DNA of 64,000 bases from Methanoculleus sediminis (GCF_001017125.1 NZ_JXOJ01000002.1:223033-287032); one strand, 5' to 3'; counted from the stretch's first letter, positions 43,197 through 52,589 are shown. Made by a program: numbers and translations. Notes: generated by a model from the letters alone, not told the origin.

Positions 43197-45818
43197 ATGA
43201 CCGACGGACCGACCCCGGCAATGCGGCAGTACTATTCAGCGAAAGCCAGGTACCCCGACGCCGTCCTCTTCTTCCGGATGGGGGACTTCTACGAGACCTT
43301 CGGCGAGGATGCCGGCGTGGTGGCCCGCGAACTCGACATCACCCTGACGGCCCGGGGCAGGGACAAGAACGGCGACCGGATGCCGCTCGCGGGCGTCCCC
43401 CACCACGCCGCCGACGGCTACATCGCCCGCCTGGTGAACAAGGGCTACAAGGTGGTGATCTGCGACCAGGTGGAGGACCCAAAGACCGCAAAAGGCGTGG
43501 TCAAGCGGGACGTGACCCGGGTGATCACCCCCGGAACCCTTATTGACTCCTCGATGCTCGTCTCGGCCGGCGCCCACTACCTGATGGCGGTCGCACCCGA
43601 TCGGAAGGAGACCTTCGGCCTCGCGTTCCTGGACGTCTCCACCGGTGAGTTCTTCGTCTCCTCGGGGAGCACCGGGCGCGACTACGCCGAGATCGTCTCG
43701 GAGGTGGTCAGGTACCGTCCGACGGAGGCGATCGTCCCCGAAAGCCTCGCGGACGGCCTCCCCGCCCGGCTCGAAGCCCTCGGGGTGCCGGTGAGCCGCT
43801 ACCGCGACGATGCCTTCGATCCCGACACGGCCTGCGAGCGGCTCTGCGAGGCTTTCGGGACGGCGACGCTCGATGGCTACGGGTGCGCTGAAATGCCGGG
43901 AGCAGTCGCCGCGGCAGGTGCGGCGCTCCGCTACGCCCAGGATACGCAGCAGTCGCCCCTCTCCCACATCTCGGGGCTCTCGACGCGGGTTCCGTCGGGG
44001 AACATGGCGCTCGACGCGATCACCCTCCGGAACCTGGAGATCACGGCGGGCATACGGGGCGAAGGCGACGCAAACACCCTTCTTGCCGCGCTCGACGCCA
44101 CGGAGACCTCGATGGGGAGCCGGACGATGCGGTCGTTCCTGATCGCCCCCCTGCTCGGGAAGACCGCCATCGAGGAGCGGCTCGACGCGGTTGAGTGGTT
44201 CTTCGACCACGCGCTCGAGAGGCAGGCGCTTCGCGCGACCCTCGGCGACTTCGCCGACATCGAGCGGATCGGGGGAAGGATCGCCTACGGGAACGCAGGG
44301 CCGAGGGATCTCGCGACGCTCCGCGACTCTCTCTGCACGATACCGGACGTAAAAGCGCTCTTCTCCGCCGATGCCCCGGCCCTGGTCCGCGAGGCCCTCG
44401 CCGCGATGAGCGATCACGCTCATGTCGTCGATCTCGTCGGCCGGGCGATCGTCGACGAACCCCCGGCACGCGCGGTGGCCGGCGGGATGATCCGGGAAGG
44501 GTTCAACGAGAAACTCGACGAACTCCGGCACCTCGCGACGACCGGGAAGGACTGGATCGCGGAGTTCCAGCAGCAGGAGCGGGAGAGAACCGGAATAAAA
44601 TCCCTCAAGGTCGGCTACAACCGGGTCTTCGGCTACTACATCGAGGTGACGAAACCGAACCTGCACCTGGTGCCGCCGGAGTACGAGCGGCGGCAGACGA
44701 CCGCGAACGGCGAGCGCTACACGATCCCCGACCTCCGGGAGAAGGAGGCGATGATCGCGACCGCCGAAGAACGGCTCGGCGCCCTCGAAGCGGAGATTTA
44801 CGCCGAACTCGTCCGGACGCTCGCGGCGGAGGTCGCCGGCCTCCAGGCGACCGCCCGGGCGGTGGGGCTCCTCGACGTCTATGCGGCGCTCGCCGAGGTC
44901 GCCGCCCGCTACGGCTACACCCGCCCGGCGATCGAGGAGAGCGGCCGGGTAGTCGTCCGCGACGGCCGCCACCCGGTGGTGGAGCGGCACCTCCCGGTGC
45001 CGTTCGTCCCGAACGACACGGAGCTCGACTCCGCCGGCGACCAGATCATGATCATCACCGGAGCGAACATGGCGGGCAAGTCCACCTACATGCGGGCGGT
45101 GGCGCTCTGCTGCATCATGGCCCAGATGGGAAGTTTCGTTCCGGCCCGGCACGCCACCGTCGGGATCGTCGACCGGGTCTTCACCCGGGTGGGGGCGTTC
45201 GACGACCTCGCCTCCGGGCAGTCGACGTTCATGGTCGAGATGCTGGAACTCGCGAACATCCTGAATAACGCAACCCCGCAGAGTCTCGTCATCCTCGACG
45301 AGATCGGGCGGGGGACGAGCACGCTGGACGGGTGCTCGATTGCCCGGGCGGTGGTGGAGTTCCTGCACGGGAAAGCGGTTGCCGGGCCGAGGACGCTCTT
45401 TGCGACCCACTTCCACGACCTGATCGACCTTGAGGGAACCCTCAAGCGGGTGAAAAACTTCCACTTCGCGGTGAAGGATACCGGAACCGACGTCGTCTTC
45501 CTCCGTAAGATCATCCCCGGTGCGACCGACCGGAGCTACGGCGTCCACGTCGCCCACCTTGCCGGGATCCCGAAGAAGGTGACCGAGCGGGCGATGGAGA
45601 TCCTGAAAGAGACATCGGCGCGGGAGTTCTCCGGGGGTCCGCGGGCTCCCCGCTACACCCAGATGCTCCTCGTCGACCCCGGCGAGGGGGCCGTTCAGGA
45701 GAACCCGGCGGTCAGGGAACTCAAAGATCTGAACCCGAACGAGATGACGCCTATCGAAGCGTTAACCACCCTCTGCAGGCTCCAGAGGATTGCGAACGGG
45801 GAGAGGAGTGAGCGATGA
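43197..45818 (+). CDS. mutS: DNA mismatch repair protein MutS (bacterial type)
   Basis: An 873-residue MutS1. The mismatch-reading wedge is at the N-terminus (FFRMGDFYETFGEDA, with the Phe-x-Glu equivalent). The connector, lever and clamp domains follow, then the ATPase with Walker A GANMAGKSTYM and Walker B VILDEIGRGTSTLDG. The C-terminal region ends with NPNEMTPIEALTTLCRLQ. AAGGAG precedes the ATG. mutL follows by a 4-base overlap. Full mutSL pairs are sporadic in archaea and thought to be bacterial in origin. Confidence 0.96.
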   Translation: MTDGPTPAMRQYYSAKARYPDAVLFFRMGDFYETFGEDAGVVARELDITLTARGRDKNGDRMPLAGVPHHAADGYIARLVNKGYKVVICDQVEDPKTAKGVVKRDVTRVITPGTLIDSSMLVSAGAHYLMAVAPDRKETFGLAFLDVSTGEFFVSSGSTGRDYAEIVSEVVRYRPTEAIVPESLADGLPARLEALGVPVSRYRDDAFDPDTACERLCEAFGTATLDGYGCAEMPGAVAAAGAALRYAQDTQQSPLSHISGLSTRVPSGNMALDAITLRNLEITAGIRGEGDANTLLAALDATETSMGSRTMRSFLIAPLLGKTAIEERLDAVEWFFDHALERQALRATLGDFADIERIGGRIAYGNAGPRDLATLRDSLCTIPDVKALFSADAPALVREALAAMSDHAHVVDLVGRAIVDEPPARAVAGGMIREGFNEKLDELRHLATTGKDWIAEFQQQERERTGIKSLKVGYNRVFGYYIEVTKPNLHLVPPEYERRQTTANGERYTIPDLREKEAMIATAEERLGALEAEIYAELVRTLAAEVAGLQATARAVGLLDVYAALAEVAARYGYTRPAIEESGRVVVRDGRHPVVERHLPVPFVPNDTELDSAGDQIMIITGANMAGKSTYMRAVALCCIMAQMGSFVPARHATVGIVDRVFTRVGAFDDLASGQSTFMVEMLELANILNNATPQSLVILDEIGRGTSTLDGCSIARAVVEFLHGKAVAGPRTLFATHFHDLIDLEGTLKRVKNFHFAVKDTGTDVVFLRKIIPGATDRSYGVHVAHLAGIPKKVTERAMEILKETSAREFSGGPRAPRYTQMLLVDPGEGAVQENPAVRELKDLNPNEMTPIEALTTLCRLQRIANGERSER

Positions 45819-47572
45819 CGAAGATCTGCGTCCTCGACCCCGACACCGTGAACCAGATCGCCGCCGGCGAGGTCGTGGAGCGGCCTGCATCGGTGGTGAA
45901 GGAACTCCTGGAGAACGCGATCGACGCGGGGTCGACGAGCATCCTCCTCGATGTCTCCTCGGACATGACGGGGATCACGAAGATCCGGGTGACCGACAAC
46001 GGGGAGGGGATGGATCCGGAGGAGGCGATCCTCGCGTTCACCCCCCACGCGACGAGCAAGATCCGGGATATCGCCGACCTCTCGGCCATCCGGACCCTCG
46101 GGTTCCGGGGGGAGGCGCTCGCGAGCATCGCCGCCGTCGCGGAAGTGACCCTGGTCACCCGTCCCCGGGGAGGGGGAGCGCTCGCCGGGACACGGCTGGT
46201 GGTCCGGGGCGGCGAGATCGTGGAGAAGAGCGAGGTGGGAGCACCGGAGGGGACAACGGTCGCGGTGGAACGCCTCTTCTACAACACCCCCGCCCGCCGG
46301 AAGTTCCTCAAAAGCAGGAACACCGAGCTCGCCCACGTCTACGCGGTCGTGGAGAGTCTCGCCCTCGCGCACGGCGAGGTCGCCTTCCGGGTGGTGCACA
46401 ACGGAAAAGAGCGGATGGCGACCCAGCGGGCGGCAGGAGCCTTGAACACCATCGCGGGGCTCTACGGCGCGGACCTTGCACGGTCGCTCGTCCCGGTCGA
46501 AGGGCGGCTCCCGTTCCTCGCCATCCGCGGCTACATCTCCCGGCCGTCGGAGAGCCGGGGGAACCCCTCGCAGATATCCGTCAGTATCAACGGCAGAAGC
46601 ATCTCCTCCCGCCAGATCGCCGCCGCCGTCCGGGAGGGCTACGGCACCCTCCTCCCGAAGGACCGCTACCCGGTGGCGTTCCTCGAACTCTCGATCGACA
46701 CCGGTCTCGTGGACGTCAACGTCCACCCGACCAAACGGGAGGTCCGCCTCTCCCGGGAGCGGGAGATCACGGGGGCGATTGCCGCCGCAGTGGAAGAAGC
46801 CCTCGCCGGTCACGACCTCGCACGCGAGACCCCGGCCGAGCCGGTGCAGCAGCAGATCTCCCCGGAGGGGATCGAACCGGTGCCGTCCCCACCGCCGGTC
46901 GCCGAGCCCGGGGCGGCCTACACGGCCGACCACCGAAGTCTCACTCTCTCCGACAGGCAACTCCGCCGGACGGAGACGGAAGGCGGAGAGAACCTCCTCC
47001 CGGCGATGGAGCCGATCGGGCAGGTGGCCGCGACCTACATCGTGGCGGAGGGGACCGACGGCACCCTCTACCTCGTCGACCAGCACGCGGCCCACGAGCG
47101 CATCCTCTACGATCAGGTCGCGGAGCAGCGCAATAAGGCGGCCGGGTCGCAGGAGCTGATCACGCCGGTCGTCCTCTCGCTCCCCCCGAAGGAGTCCGCC
47201 GCACTCCGTGACGCGACCCCCCTTCTCGCGGAAGAAGGGTTCGTGGTGGATGAGTTCGGCCGGGACACCTTCGCCGTCCGTGCGGTGCCGGCCGCCCTCG
47301 GCGCGGTCGAGGATCCCGGGACGGTCCGGGAGGCGATCGCCGACCTTCTCGCCGACGAGTCCCGGACCGCCCCCGACCGGCGCGAGGCGGTCACCTGCAT
47401 CGTCGCCTGCAGGGGGGCGGTGAAGGCCGGCGCCCTCCTCACGCCCGAGCAGCAGAAGCGCCTCATCATGCAACTCGCCCGGACAAAGACCCCCTGGACA
47501 TGCCCGCACGGGAGGCCGACGGTCGTGGCGTTCGACAGGCGCAAACTCGACGGGATGTTCAGGCGAGGGTAA
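45815..47572 (+). CDS. mutL: DNA mismatch repair protein MutL
   Basis: A 585-residue GHKL ATPase. The N-terminal part shows IAAGEVVERPASVVKELLEN, DNGEGMDPEE, PHATSKI and GFRGEALASIA. The C-terminal domain carries DQHAAHERILYD, ACRGAVKAG and CPHGRPT, the set of the nicking-type MutL, though the last acid of the DQHAx2Ex4E motif is Asp. It works with MutS to start strand removal; archaea of this group lack MutH. The ATG overlaps the mutS stop as ATGA. Confidence 0.95.
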   Translation: MTKICVLDPDTVNQIAAGEVVERPASVVKELLENAIDAGSTSILLDVSSDMTGITKIRVTDNGEGMDPEEAILAFTPHATSKIRDIADLSAIRTLGFRGEALASIAAVAEVTLVTRPRGGGALAGTRLVVRGGEIVEKSEVGAPEGTTVAVERLFYNTPARRKFLKSRNTELAHVYAVVESLALAHGEVAFRVVHNGKERMATQRAAGALNTIAGLYGADLARSLVPVEGRLPFLAIRGYISRPSESRGNPSQISVSINGRSISSRQIAAAVREGYGTLLPKDRYPVAFLELSIDTGLVDVNVHPTKREVRLSREREITGAIAAAVEEALAGHDLARETPAEPVQQQISPEGIEPVPSPPPVAEPGAAYTADHRSLTLSDRQLRRTETEGGENLLPAMEPIGQVAATYIVAEGTDGTLYLVDQHAAHERILYDQVAEQRNKAAGSQELITPVVLSLPPKESAALRDATPLLAEEGFVVDEFGRDTFAVRAVPAALGAVEDPGTVREAIADLLADESRTAPDRREAVTCIVACRGAVKAGALLTPEQQKRLIMQLARTKTPWTCPHGRPTVVAFDRRKLDGMFRRG

Positions 47573-47615
47573 GGACACCCGGGCGGAGCGATGTGAAATA
47601 ACCCGGATGCTCTCG

Positions 47616-47622
47616 TTTTTTT
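47616..47622 (+). terminator. T-run after mutL
   Basis: T7 44 bases past the mutL stop, followed by AT-rich sequence. Confidence 0.45.
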
Positions 47623-47670
47623 AAAATCAATCGGGGTAAAGCACCTTAAAAAACAAAATCCCGTATCACA

Positions 47671-47907
47671 ATGGATTTATTCAGGGAGATCAGTACGATT
47701 GTACGTCGCAGCGGGCCTCCGCTGCAGACGAAACGGATTGAACCATACGACACCACTCCAGCAGATTCGCCTCCATATGAGAGGAACAGAGGACAACCAC
47801 CACAGGCCCTGATAAGCGACCGGACTATCGAATCGCACTTCGATATTCTCTCCCAGCGATCCTCCCTCTGGTCACCCGCGATCTCACGCTGGAGAAGAAA
47901 CAGGTGA
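47671..47907 (+). CDS. Possible small leaderless gene, unknown
   Basis: A 78-codon frame, MDLFREISTIVRRSG onward, polar with Pro and Arg. A TATA-like CCTTAAAAA at about 47643-47651 lies 24 bases before the ATG, and a CACC-T8-GGTG element at 47969-47984 could end the transcript. Codon use is less GC-biased than in the neighbours. No motif or family is recognised; it may be chance. Confidence 0.3.
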   Translation: MDLFREISTIVRRSGPPLQTKRIEPYDTTPADSPPYERNRGQPPQALISDRTIESHFDILSQRSSLWSPAISRWRRNR

Positions 47908-47968
47908 CGGGGAAACACCCCTAAACGTCCTGCCGAAAAATCACCTCTCAACAACTCCATTTACCCGC

Positions 47969-47984
47969 CACCTTTTTTTTGGTG
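47969..47984 (+). terminator. T8 hairpin element
   Basis: CACC-TTTTTTTT-GGTG, 62 bases past the doubtful 47671-47907 frame. Confidence 0.4.
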
Positions 47985-48041
47985 ATGCCGAATTTACAGC
48001 CAGGGCTGTCATTCTCAATGCTTCCGGAGTAATGTCCGGCC

Positions 48042-48047
48042 AAAAAA
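48042..48047 (-). terminator. T-run after the 48050 gene
   Basis: A6 on the plus strand gives T6 on the minus strand immediately past the TAA at 48050-48052. Confidence 0.45.
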
Positions 48048-48049
48048 GG

Positions 48050-48649
48050 TTAGAGGAAACGGAACGATTCTGCCGCCGGAGCCGCATCGGCGTTGTAAAC
48101 ATCGTACCCGGGAGGGAACACCGTATGCATGACCGAGTAGATGACGTCGTCCCTGACGGCGTAACGGATGACGAAGGTGTACCGCTCCTCATCGACGATG
48201 GGGACGGAGAACTCCGATCGGTATGCCGGGACGCCGTCAAGGGAGATCCTCTCCGTCGAGACCCATTCGGCATCGATCCCGGTGCGAAGATCCTCCGCAT
48301 AGGTCGCGTTCAGCGCTTCGAGAACGTTCTCCGTGTCGGTGGCGCTCTGGCCCGAGAGCGGGTTCGTGTTCACGCGAACCTCCTCGTGCTTATCCGGCGA
48401 GGAGAACCAGACACTCTCGCCGGACTCGGTGTAGAACCACCCCTCCGGGCAGGTGACGGCATACCCGTACGTGGTGTTGACGTAAGTGCCGTTCCCGGGA
48501 ACGGGCACCGGGGTAGGGGTCGGAGCCGGAGGCTGGGTCGGGTCGGGGCCGGGCGGCTGCGGCGAGGAGAGTCCCGGCAGCAGAACCGCCACGACAATGG
48601 CCAGGGCCACCACGAAAACCCCGGCGATCAGCAGATTTCGTGATCTCAT
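48050..48649 (-). CDS. Membrane-anchored extracellular protein with PsbP-like domain
   Basis: A 199-residue protein. One N-terminal hydrophobic anchor (about 7-26) is followed by a Pro/Thr linker (PPGPDPTQPPAPTPTPVPVP) and a C-terminal domain of about 145 residues that begins TYVNTTYGYAVTCPEGWFY, the pattern of PsbP-fold surface domains common in methanogens. Asn-x-Thr sites in the outer part are possible glycosylation points. Its role is unknown. TATA box about 30 bases upstream. Confidence 0.75.
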   Translation of the reverse strand: MRSRNLLIAGVFVVALAIVVAVLLPGLSSPQPPGPDPTQPPAPTPTPVPVPGNGTYVNTTYGYAVTCPEGWFYTESGESVWFSSPDKHEEVRVNTNPLSGQSATDTENVLEALNATYAEDLRTGIDAEWVSTERISLDGVPAYRSEFSVPIVDEERYTFVIRYAVRDDVIYSVMHTVFPPGYDVYNADAAPAAESFRFL

Positions 48650-48676
48650 ACTATCCGGGTACGTGGCCCGGGGAAG

Positions 48677-48684
48677 AATAAATA
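48677..48684 (-). promoter_or_regulatory. TATA box for the PsbP-like gene
   Basis: TATTTATT on the minus strand, centre about 31 bases before the ATG at 48649. Confidence 0.5.
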
Positions 48685-48692
48685 CCCTTCAG

Positions 48693-49562
48693 TCAGGATG
48701 CCCCGGCGGCCGGATCAGGTGCGGGGGCACGAAGATCGGCGAGCAGGTCGTCGAGGGTATCTACGTATTTCACCCGGATGCCGAGGTTCTCCTCGATATA
48801 CTCTTTTGCATCCACGACGATCGGCCGTTGCCGAGCGATCCGCCATCCGCCGAACGATCGGGTCTCCTCACGGTAATCGAAGACCCGGTTATTCTCCTCG
48901 GAGAGGATGAGAAGTGTCTTCCCGCCGCGGCGAGCGGCCTCGGCCTTCTCGAGGATCCCGCCGACCGGGCCGATGCTCCCGTCCTCATCGATAGTCCCCG
49001 TCACGGTCACGCTCTCGTTGAGCGCAAAGTCCTCCAGCACCGAGAGGAGCAGCGCGGCCATCAGCGCCCCCGCACTGGGGCCGTCGATCTCGGAGATATC
49101 CCCCGGCCCCTGGATGCTGAAGATGATATCGTTCTCTGTAAGATCCGCGCGGGACTGGTTGGCAGCGACAACGACCGCAAGATTCGCGGCATCCTGAAAG
49201 ACTATCCCCATCCTGGGCGTCGTCTGGACGAGCACCCTTCCTTTTCCGGGAACGACCTCGACCGAGACGTTCACCATCGCCCCCTCTTCGGTCACCTCCT
49301 CATAGAGTAACGGGCCGCCCCGGTCGACCTCGACCTTCTGGAGGATGACCGGCACCTGCATCGAGGCAGCACTCCCGTTCCCGACCACCTTCACCGGGAG
49401 CGGAGGGGCGACGGTCGCGGTCGGAGAAATTGCAGCGTCCTCGGGTTTGGAGAGCGCCGGGGAAGGGTCGTCCGCCGGCATGAGGGCGACGGCCAGGAGG
49501 AAGACGTTCGCGACGAGCGACAGAACGAGCAGAATCGTCAGGGTCTTCTCCCGTATGCGCAT
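48693..49562 (-). CDS. Membrane-anchored Lon-type (S16) serine protease
   Basis: A 289-residue protein with one N-terminal membrane anchor (about 8-30), a spacer, and a Lon proteolytic domain without an AAA+ ATPase. The Ser-Lys dyad is Ser163 (DGPSAGALMA) and Lys206 (VGGILEKAEAA), with TGTIDEDGSIGPVGG before it. By its single anchor it probably faces outside, where no ATP is available. ATG 49562 (MRIREKTL) is 31 bases from a TATA box; the longer form from 49580 would start upstream of the expected transcript start. Substrates unknown. Confidence 0.88.
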   Translation of the reverse strand: MRIREKTLTILLVLSLVANVFLLAVALMPADDPSPALSKPEDAAISPTATVAPPLPVKVVGNGSAASMQVPVILQKVEVDRGGPLLYEEVTEEGAMVNVSVEVVPGKGRVLVQTTPRMGIVFQDAANLAVVVAANQSRADLTENDIIFSIQGPGDISEIDGPSAGALMAALLLSVLEDFALNESVTVTGTIDEDGSIGPVGGILEKAEAARRGGKTLLILSEENNRVFDYREETRSFGGWRIARQRPIVVDAKEYIEENLGIRVKYVDTLDDLLADLRAPAPDPAAGAS

Positions 49563-49587
49563 ATGCTGCCCGAATACCATGCAGCCG

Positions 49588-49597
49588 GATATATATC
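49588..49597 (-). promoter_or_regulatory. TATA box for the Lon-type protease
   Basis: GATATATATCC-like element on the minus strand, about 31 bases before the ATG at 49562. Confidence 0.5.
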
Positions 49598-49624
49598 TTT
49601 GGTGCGCGATGGCTCGTTAGAGCC

Positions 49625-49660
49625 GGAGCGTGAGAAGACCGAAGGTCTTCGAGTCGCGAC
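49625..49660. repeat. AAGACCGAA repeat, third copy
   Basis: The best hairpin copy of the 36-base family seen at 25375-25486: GAAGACC-GAA-GGTCTTC within GGAGCG...GCGAC. Confidence 0.8.
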
Positions 49661-49721
49661 GCGTGCCCCGCAAGAGGCAGGCGGAGCCATCAGAATACCG
49701 TCCCTCACCCCCTAATCCGGG

Positions 49722-50519
49722 TCAGGGCTCCGGCTCTTTGACCGCCTCCACCTCAAGGCGCACCATGGGGACGTGGACGCGACCGTCGGGCGAGGGGAAC
49801 CTCTCCACGTATCGGTTCGCCACTTCTTCGATGAACACCGGCCGGAGATCGTCGGGCAGCGGCTCCAGGTAAAGGTGCCAGGTGGTCCGGACCCACCCCA
49901 TGAGGCCTTCGGGCAGATCGAACGCCATGTCTTTTCCGATCAACTCGACCCGCAGGGGCGTGAGCCCTGCCGTTTCCAGCAGTTCACGCTCCTCCTCGGG
50001 GCCGTAGAAGGCATAACAGGGGGCCGGACCGCCGAAGAGCCTCATCCACGGCTCCTCCGCGAGCATCTCGTCCGCGATCGCGATGATCGGCGCGGCGTTG
50101 CCTCTCCCGCCCATCTGGAGGAGAACCCTTCCCCCCGGCCGGAGGGCGCGGGCGATGCCCTGAAATACCCTGCCGTGGTCGGCGACCCAGTGCAGGGCGG
50201 CGTTCGAGAAGACGATGTCGAACTCCTCATCGAACGGCAGGTCGAGCATGTCCCCCTCAATGAGGCGGAGATTCGGGTACTGCTCCGGTGGGAAGCGTTC
50301 CCGGGCAAAGGCGATCATGTCGCGGGAGAGATCGATGCCGAGCGCCGAGCCGGAGGGGAGGCAGGCGGCAATCTCCGCGGTCACCTTCCCCTCGCCGCAC
50401 CCGAGATCGAGCACCCGCTCGTCGCCGGCAAGCACGAGCTTTGCAATCAGTTCATGCGCCCAGGCCTGCTGGGCGGCGGAGTGCCGCCCGTAGTCGTTTG
50501 GATTCCACGCGTGTGCCAT
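49722..50519 (-). CDS. SAM-dependent methyltransferase, trans-aconitate methyltransferase-like
   Basis: A 265-residue class-I methyltransferase. The SAM-binding motif is VLDLGCGEGKVTAEIA, with the acidic residue in ALGIDLSRDMIAFA and FSNAALHWVADH; the last is typical of trans-aconitate/ubiquinone-type enzymes. ATG 50519 has a strong GGAGGTGA site 5 bases upstream. The substrate cannot be assigned; the name reflects only the closest-looking family. Confidence 0.8.
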   Translation of the reverse strand: MAHAWNPNDYGRHSAAQQAWAHELIAKLVLAGDERVLDLGCGEGKVTAEIAACLPSGSALGIDLSRDMIAFARERFPPEQYPNLRLIEGDMLDLPFDEEFDIVFSNAALHWVADHGRVFQGIARALRPGGRVLLQMGGRGNAAPIIAIADEMLAEEPWMRLFGGPAPCYAFYGPEEERELLETAGLTPLRVELIGKDMAFDLPEGLMGWVRTTWHLYLEPLPDDLRPVFIEEVANRYVERFPSPDGRVHVPMVRLEVEAVKEPEP

Positions 50520-50771
50520 GATGTTCACCTCCGTGTTGCCTGCACGTTCTCCAGGTGAGAGGTATCGCCTCCGCCCGTCATCATACCTTCGACAACGGGC
50601 CGTCCCGGCAGGTTCTGCAGGCCATCACGCTCCGCCCCCTCACTCTTGAACCATCCAGTACCAAAAAAACCGATAACCGGCAAAATTCATCAGGATTCTC
50701 GCGCTTCGGTATGTATCGTACACAGGAACGCTTCAATACGATTTTATCCTCCTCCATCGGAAGAAAAAATA

Positions 50772-52589
50772 ATGAACCAGGTACCAGAGCGCCTCCTGCG
50801 CGTTTGCCTGCCCACGTGTATCCTCGGTGTCGCGATCCTCTTCATCGCCGCTGCGGGCTGCACGAACACCGCCTCGACCGATGGGAACTCCATCTCCGGG
50901 AGCGTCGCAGGAGATTATGCGGGAGGAACAATCTACGTCGCGGCGATCGACGCCGCGGCATATTCGGCGTCGGAGATCAGGGTCATGGAGATAGGGGAGC
51001 ATCCCGAACACTCGCAGTACGTCAGCGGTTTTGCTGCGCTCGATGCGCCGGGCGATTACGCCATCTCCGGACTCCCTCCGGGCAACTACACCGTCTACGC
51101 CTGGGCGGATACGGATGACGACGGCCGGATCGATCACCTCGACTACCGCGACCCGACCGGGTGGTACTGCACCCCGTCGCACCTCACCCCCGTCCGCGTC
51201 GCCGTTACACCGGGGAACACCACGACCGGGGTTGATATAACTCTCGTCGCCCCGGCGCCCTACCCCGACGAGGATCGGGAGATTGCGGTCGGCAACGGCG
51301 GCGGAAGGCTCACCGTCATGAAAGGCTGCCATATCCTCCAGGTGTGGGGAACGCCGGAGGAGCGGGCGTATGCCTACGGTTACCTCTGCGGCCCGCAGAT
51401 CCGGGACTGGATCGACTACGTCCTGATCGAGTCGTTCATGCAGTCGCCCGCCGACTACGAGGAACTCTTCGTCCCCTACATCAGGGAACATATGGCACCG
51501 GCAAACCCGACGTATATGGCCGAACTCGACGCCATGCTCGCCGGGATGAACGCAGGCGGCACGGATCTCTACCTCCCGCCGGTCTCGCGGAACCTCACCC
51601 GCTACGACCTCCTCGCGGAGAACACGTATGACTTCATGCTCTACTACAAACTCTACGGCCTCATGATGGGCGACCTCGGCATAAACCGCACTGTAGCGGG
51701 CGACGCCGGGGTGTCGCCGCACCTCTGCACGAGCGCGATCGCCTGGGGCAACCTGACGGAGAACGACGAGCTCGCCGGCGGGTTGATCCACGGCAAGAAC
51801 ATGGACGGCGAGAACGACCTGCGGAAGGTCACGGTGAACAGCCTGCTCGTCATCGCGACCGATCCGGGTCCGGGCGCGAAACGCACGGTCGGGATAGACT
51901 GGCCCGGGTTCATCGGGACGTTCAACGGCATGAACGAGGACGGCCTCGTGCTCGTGCCCCACTCGTCGCCGTCGATCCCGGACTGGAACGCGACCGATCT
52001 CATGCCCACCACCTTCCTCTACAGGAATACGCTCCAGAGCGAGAGCGACGTTGCCGGGGCATGGGCCTACTGGGAGAAGGCCAACGGAACCAGGACCGGC
52101 GGGAACAACGCAGGGGTCTCGGCACCCTACGGGAACGGGACGGGAAGCGTCCCGGCGGCCTTCGAGACGGACTCCTACGGCGGCGCGGTGCGAGGACCGG
52201 GCGTCGTCGAGCCGGACGGCTGCCTCTTGATCGCGAACAACTACTACCTCTACCGGGGCGCCTATCCCCGCGCCGTCGAGCGGGTGGACGGCTACCACGC
52301 CGAAGTCAGGCCCGAGGACTACCGCTACCGGAACATGCTCGCCGTTCTCGACGGCTACCGGGAGGAGGAGAGAACCATCGGCACGCCCGAGATGATCGCG
52401 CTCATGCAGTCGGCGTCCGTCTCGGAGGAGTACCGGGGCACCACCGAGTACACCTTCATCGCGTACCCCGACGCGGGTGCATTCGCCGTTGCAAAAGAGG
52501 ATCTCGCGAAAGGGCTTTTAGATGCACCGTTCGCGGAGTTCACGCACTTTGAGTTTGATGAGGTGTTCGAGCGGCCCTCCCCGGCATGA
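50772..52589 (+). CDS. Lipoprotein with C45-type Ntn-hydrolase (acyltransferase-like) domain
   Basis: A 605-residue exported protein. The signal peptide ends in a lipobox-like IAAAGC with Cys30. Residues 35-165 are a beta-sandwich of the carboxypeptidase-regulatory type (GDYAISGLPPGNYTVYAWAD). The C-terminal domain resembles the C45/phospholipase B-like family, where an internal Cys becomes the N-terminal nucleophile: Cys319 in PHLCTSAIAWGN, followed by GLIHGKNMDGE. Calcium-like DTDDDGRIDH lies at 113-122. A hydrolase or amidase acting on surface material is likely. Confidence 0.8.
   Translation: MNQVPERLLRVCLPTCILGVAILFIAAAGCTNTASTDGNSISGSVAGDYAGGTIYVAAIDAAAYSASEIRVMEIGEHPEHSQYVSGFAALDAPGDYAISGLPPGNYTVYAWADTDDDGRIDHLDYRDPTGWYCTPSHLTPVRVAVTPGNTTTGVDITLVAPAPYPDEDREIAVGNGGGRLTVMKGCHILQVWGTPEERAYAYGYLCGPQIRDWIDYVLIESFMQSPADYEELFVPYIREHMAPANPTYMAELDAMLAGMNAGGTDLYLPPVSRNLTRYDLLAENTYDFMLYYKLYGLMMGDLGINRTVAGDAGVSPHLCTSAIAWGNLTENDELAGGLIHGKNMDGENDLRKVTVNSLLVIATDPGPGAKRTVGIDWPGFIGTFNGMNEDGLVLVPHSSPSIPDWNATDLMPTTFLYRNTLQSESDVAGAWAYWEKANGTRTGGNNAGVSAPYGNGTGSVPAAFETDSYGGAVRGPGVVEPDGCLLIANNYYLYRGAYPRAVERVDGYHAEVRPEDYRYRNMLAVLDGYREEERTIGTPEMIALMQSASVSEEYRGTTEYTFIAYPDAGAFAVAKEDLAKGLLDAPFAEFTHFEFDEVFERPSPA

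Larger units (their letters stand above)
47573..48049. other. Mostly gene-free AT-richer gap
   Basis: Apart from one doubtful small frame (47671-47907) and T-runs, I see nothing coding. Base composition is lower in GC than the flanking genes, which could mean old transferred or decayed DNA. Confidence 0.4.

Noticed and set aside
43236-45557. Minus-strand frame of 773 codons
   Set aside because: It lies opposite mutS; the Arg/Val/Glu-rich translation has no domain character.
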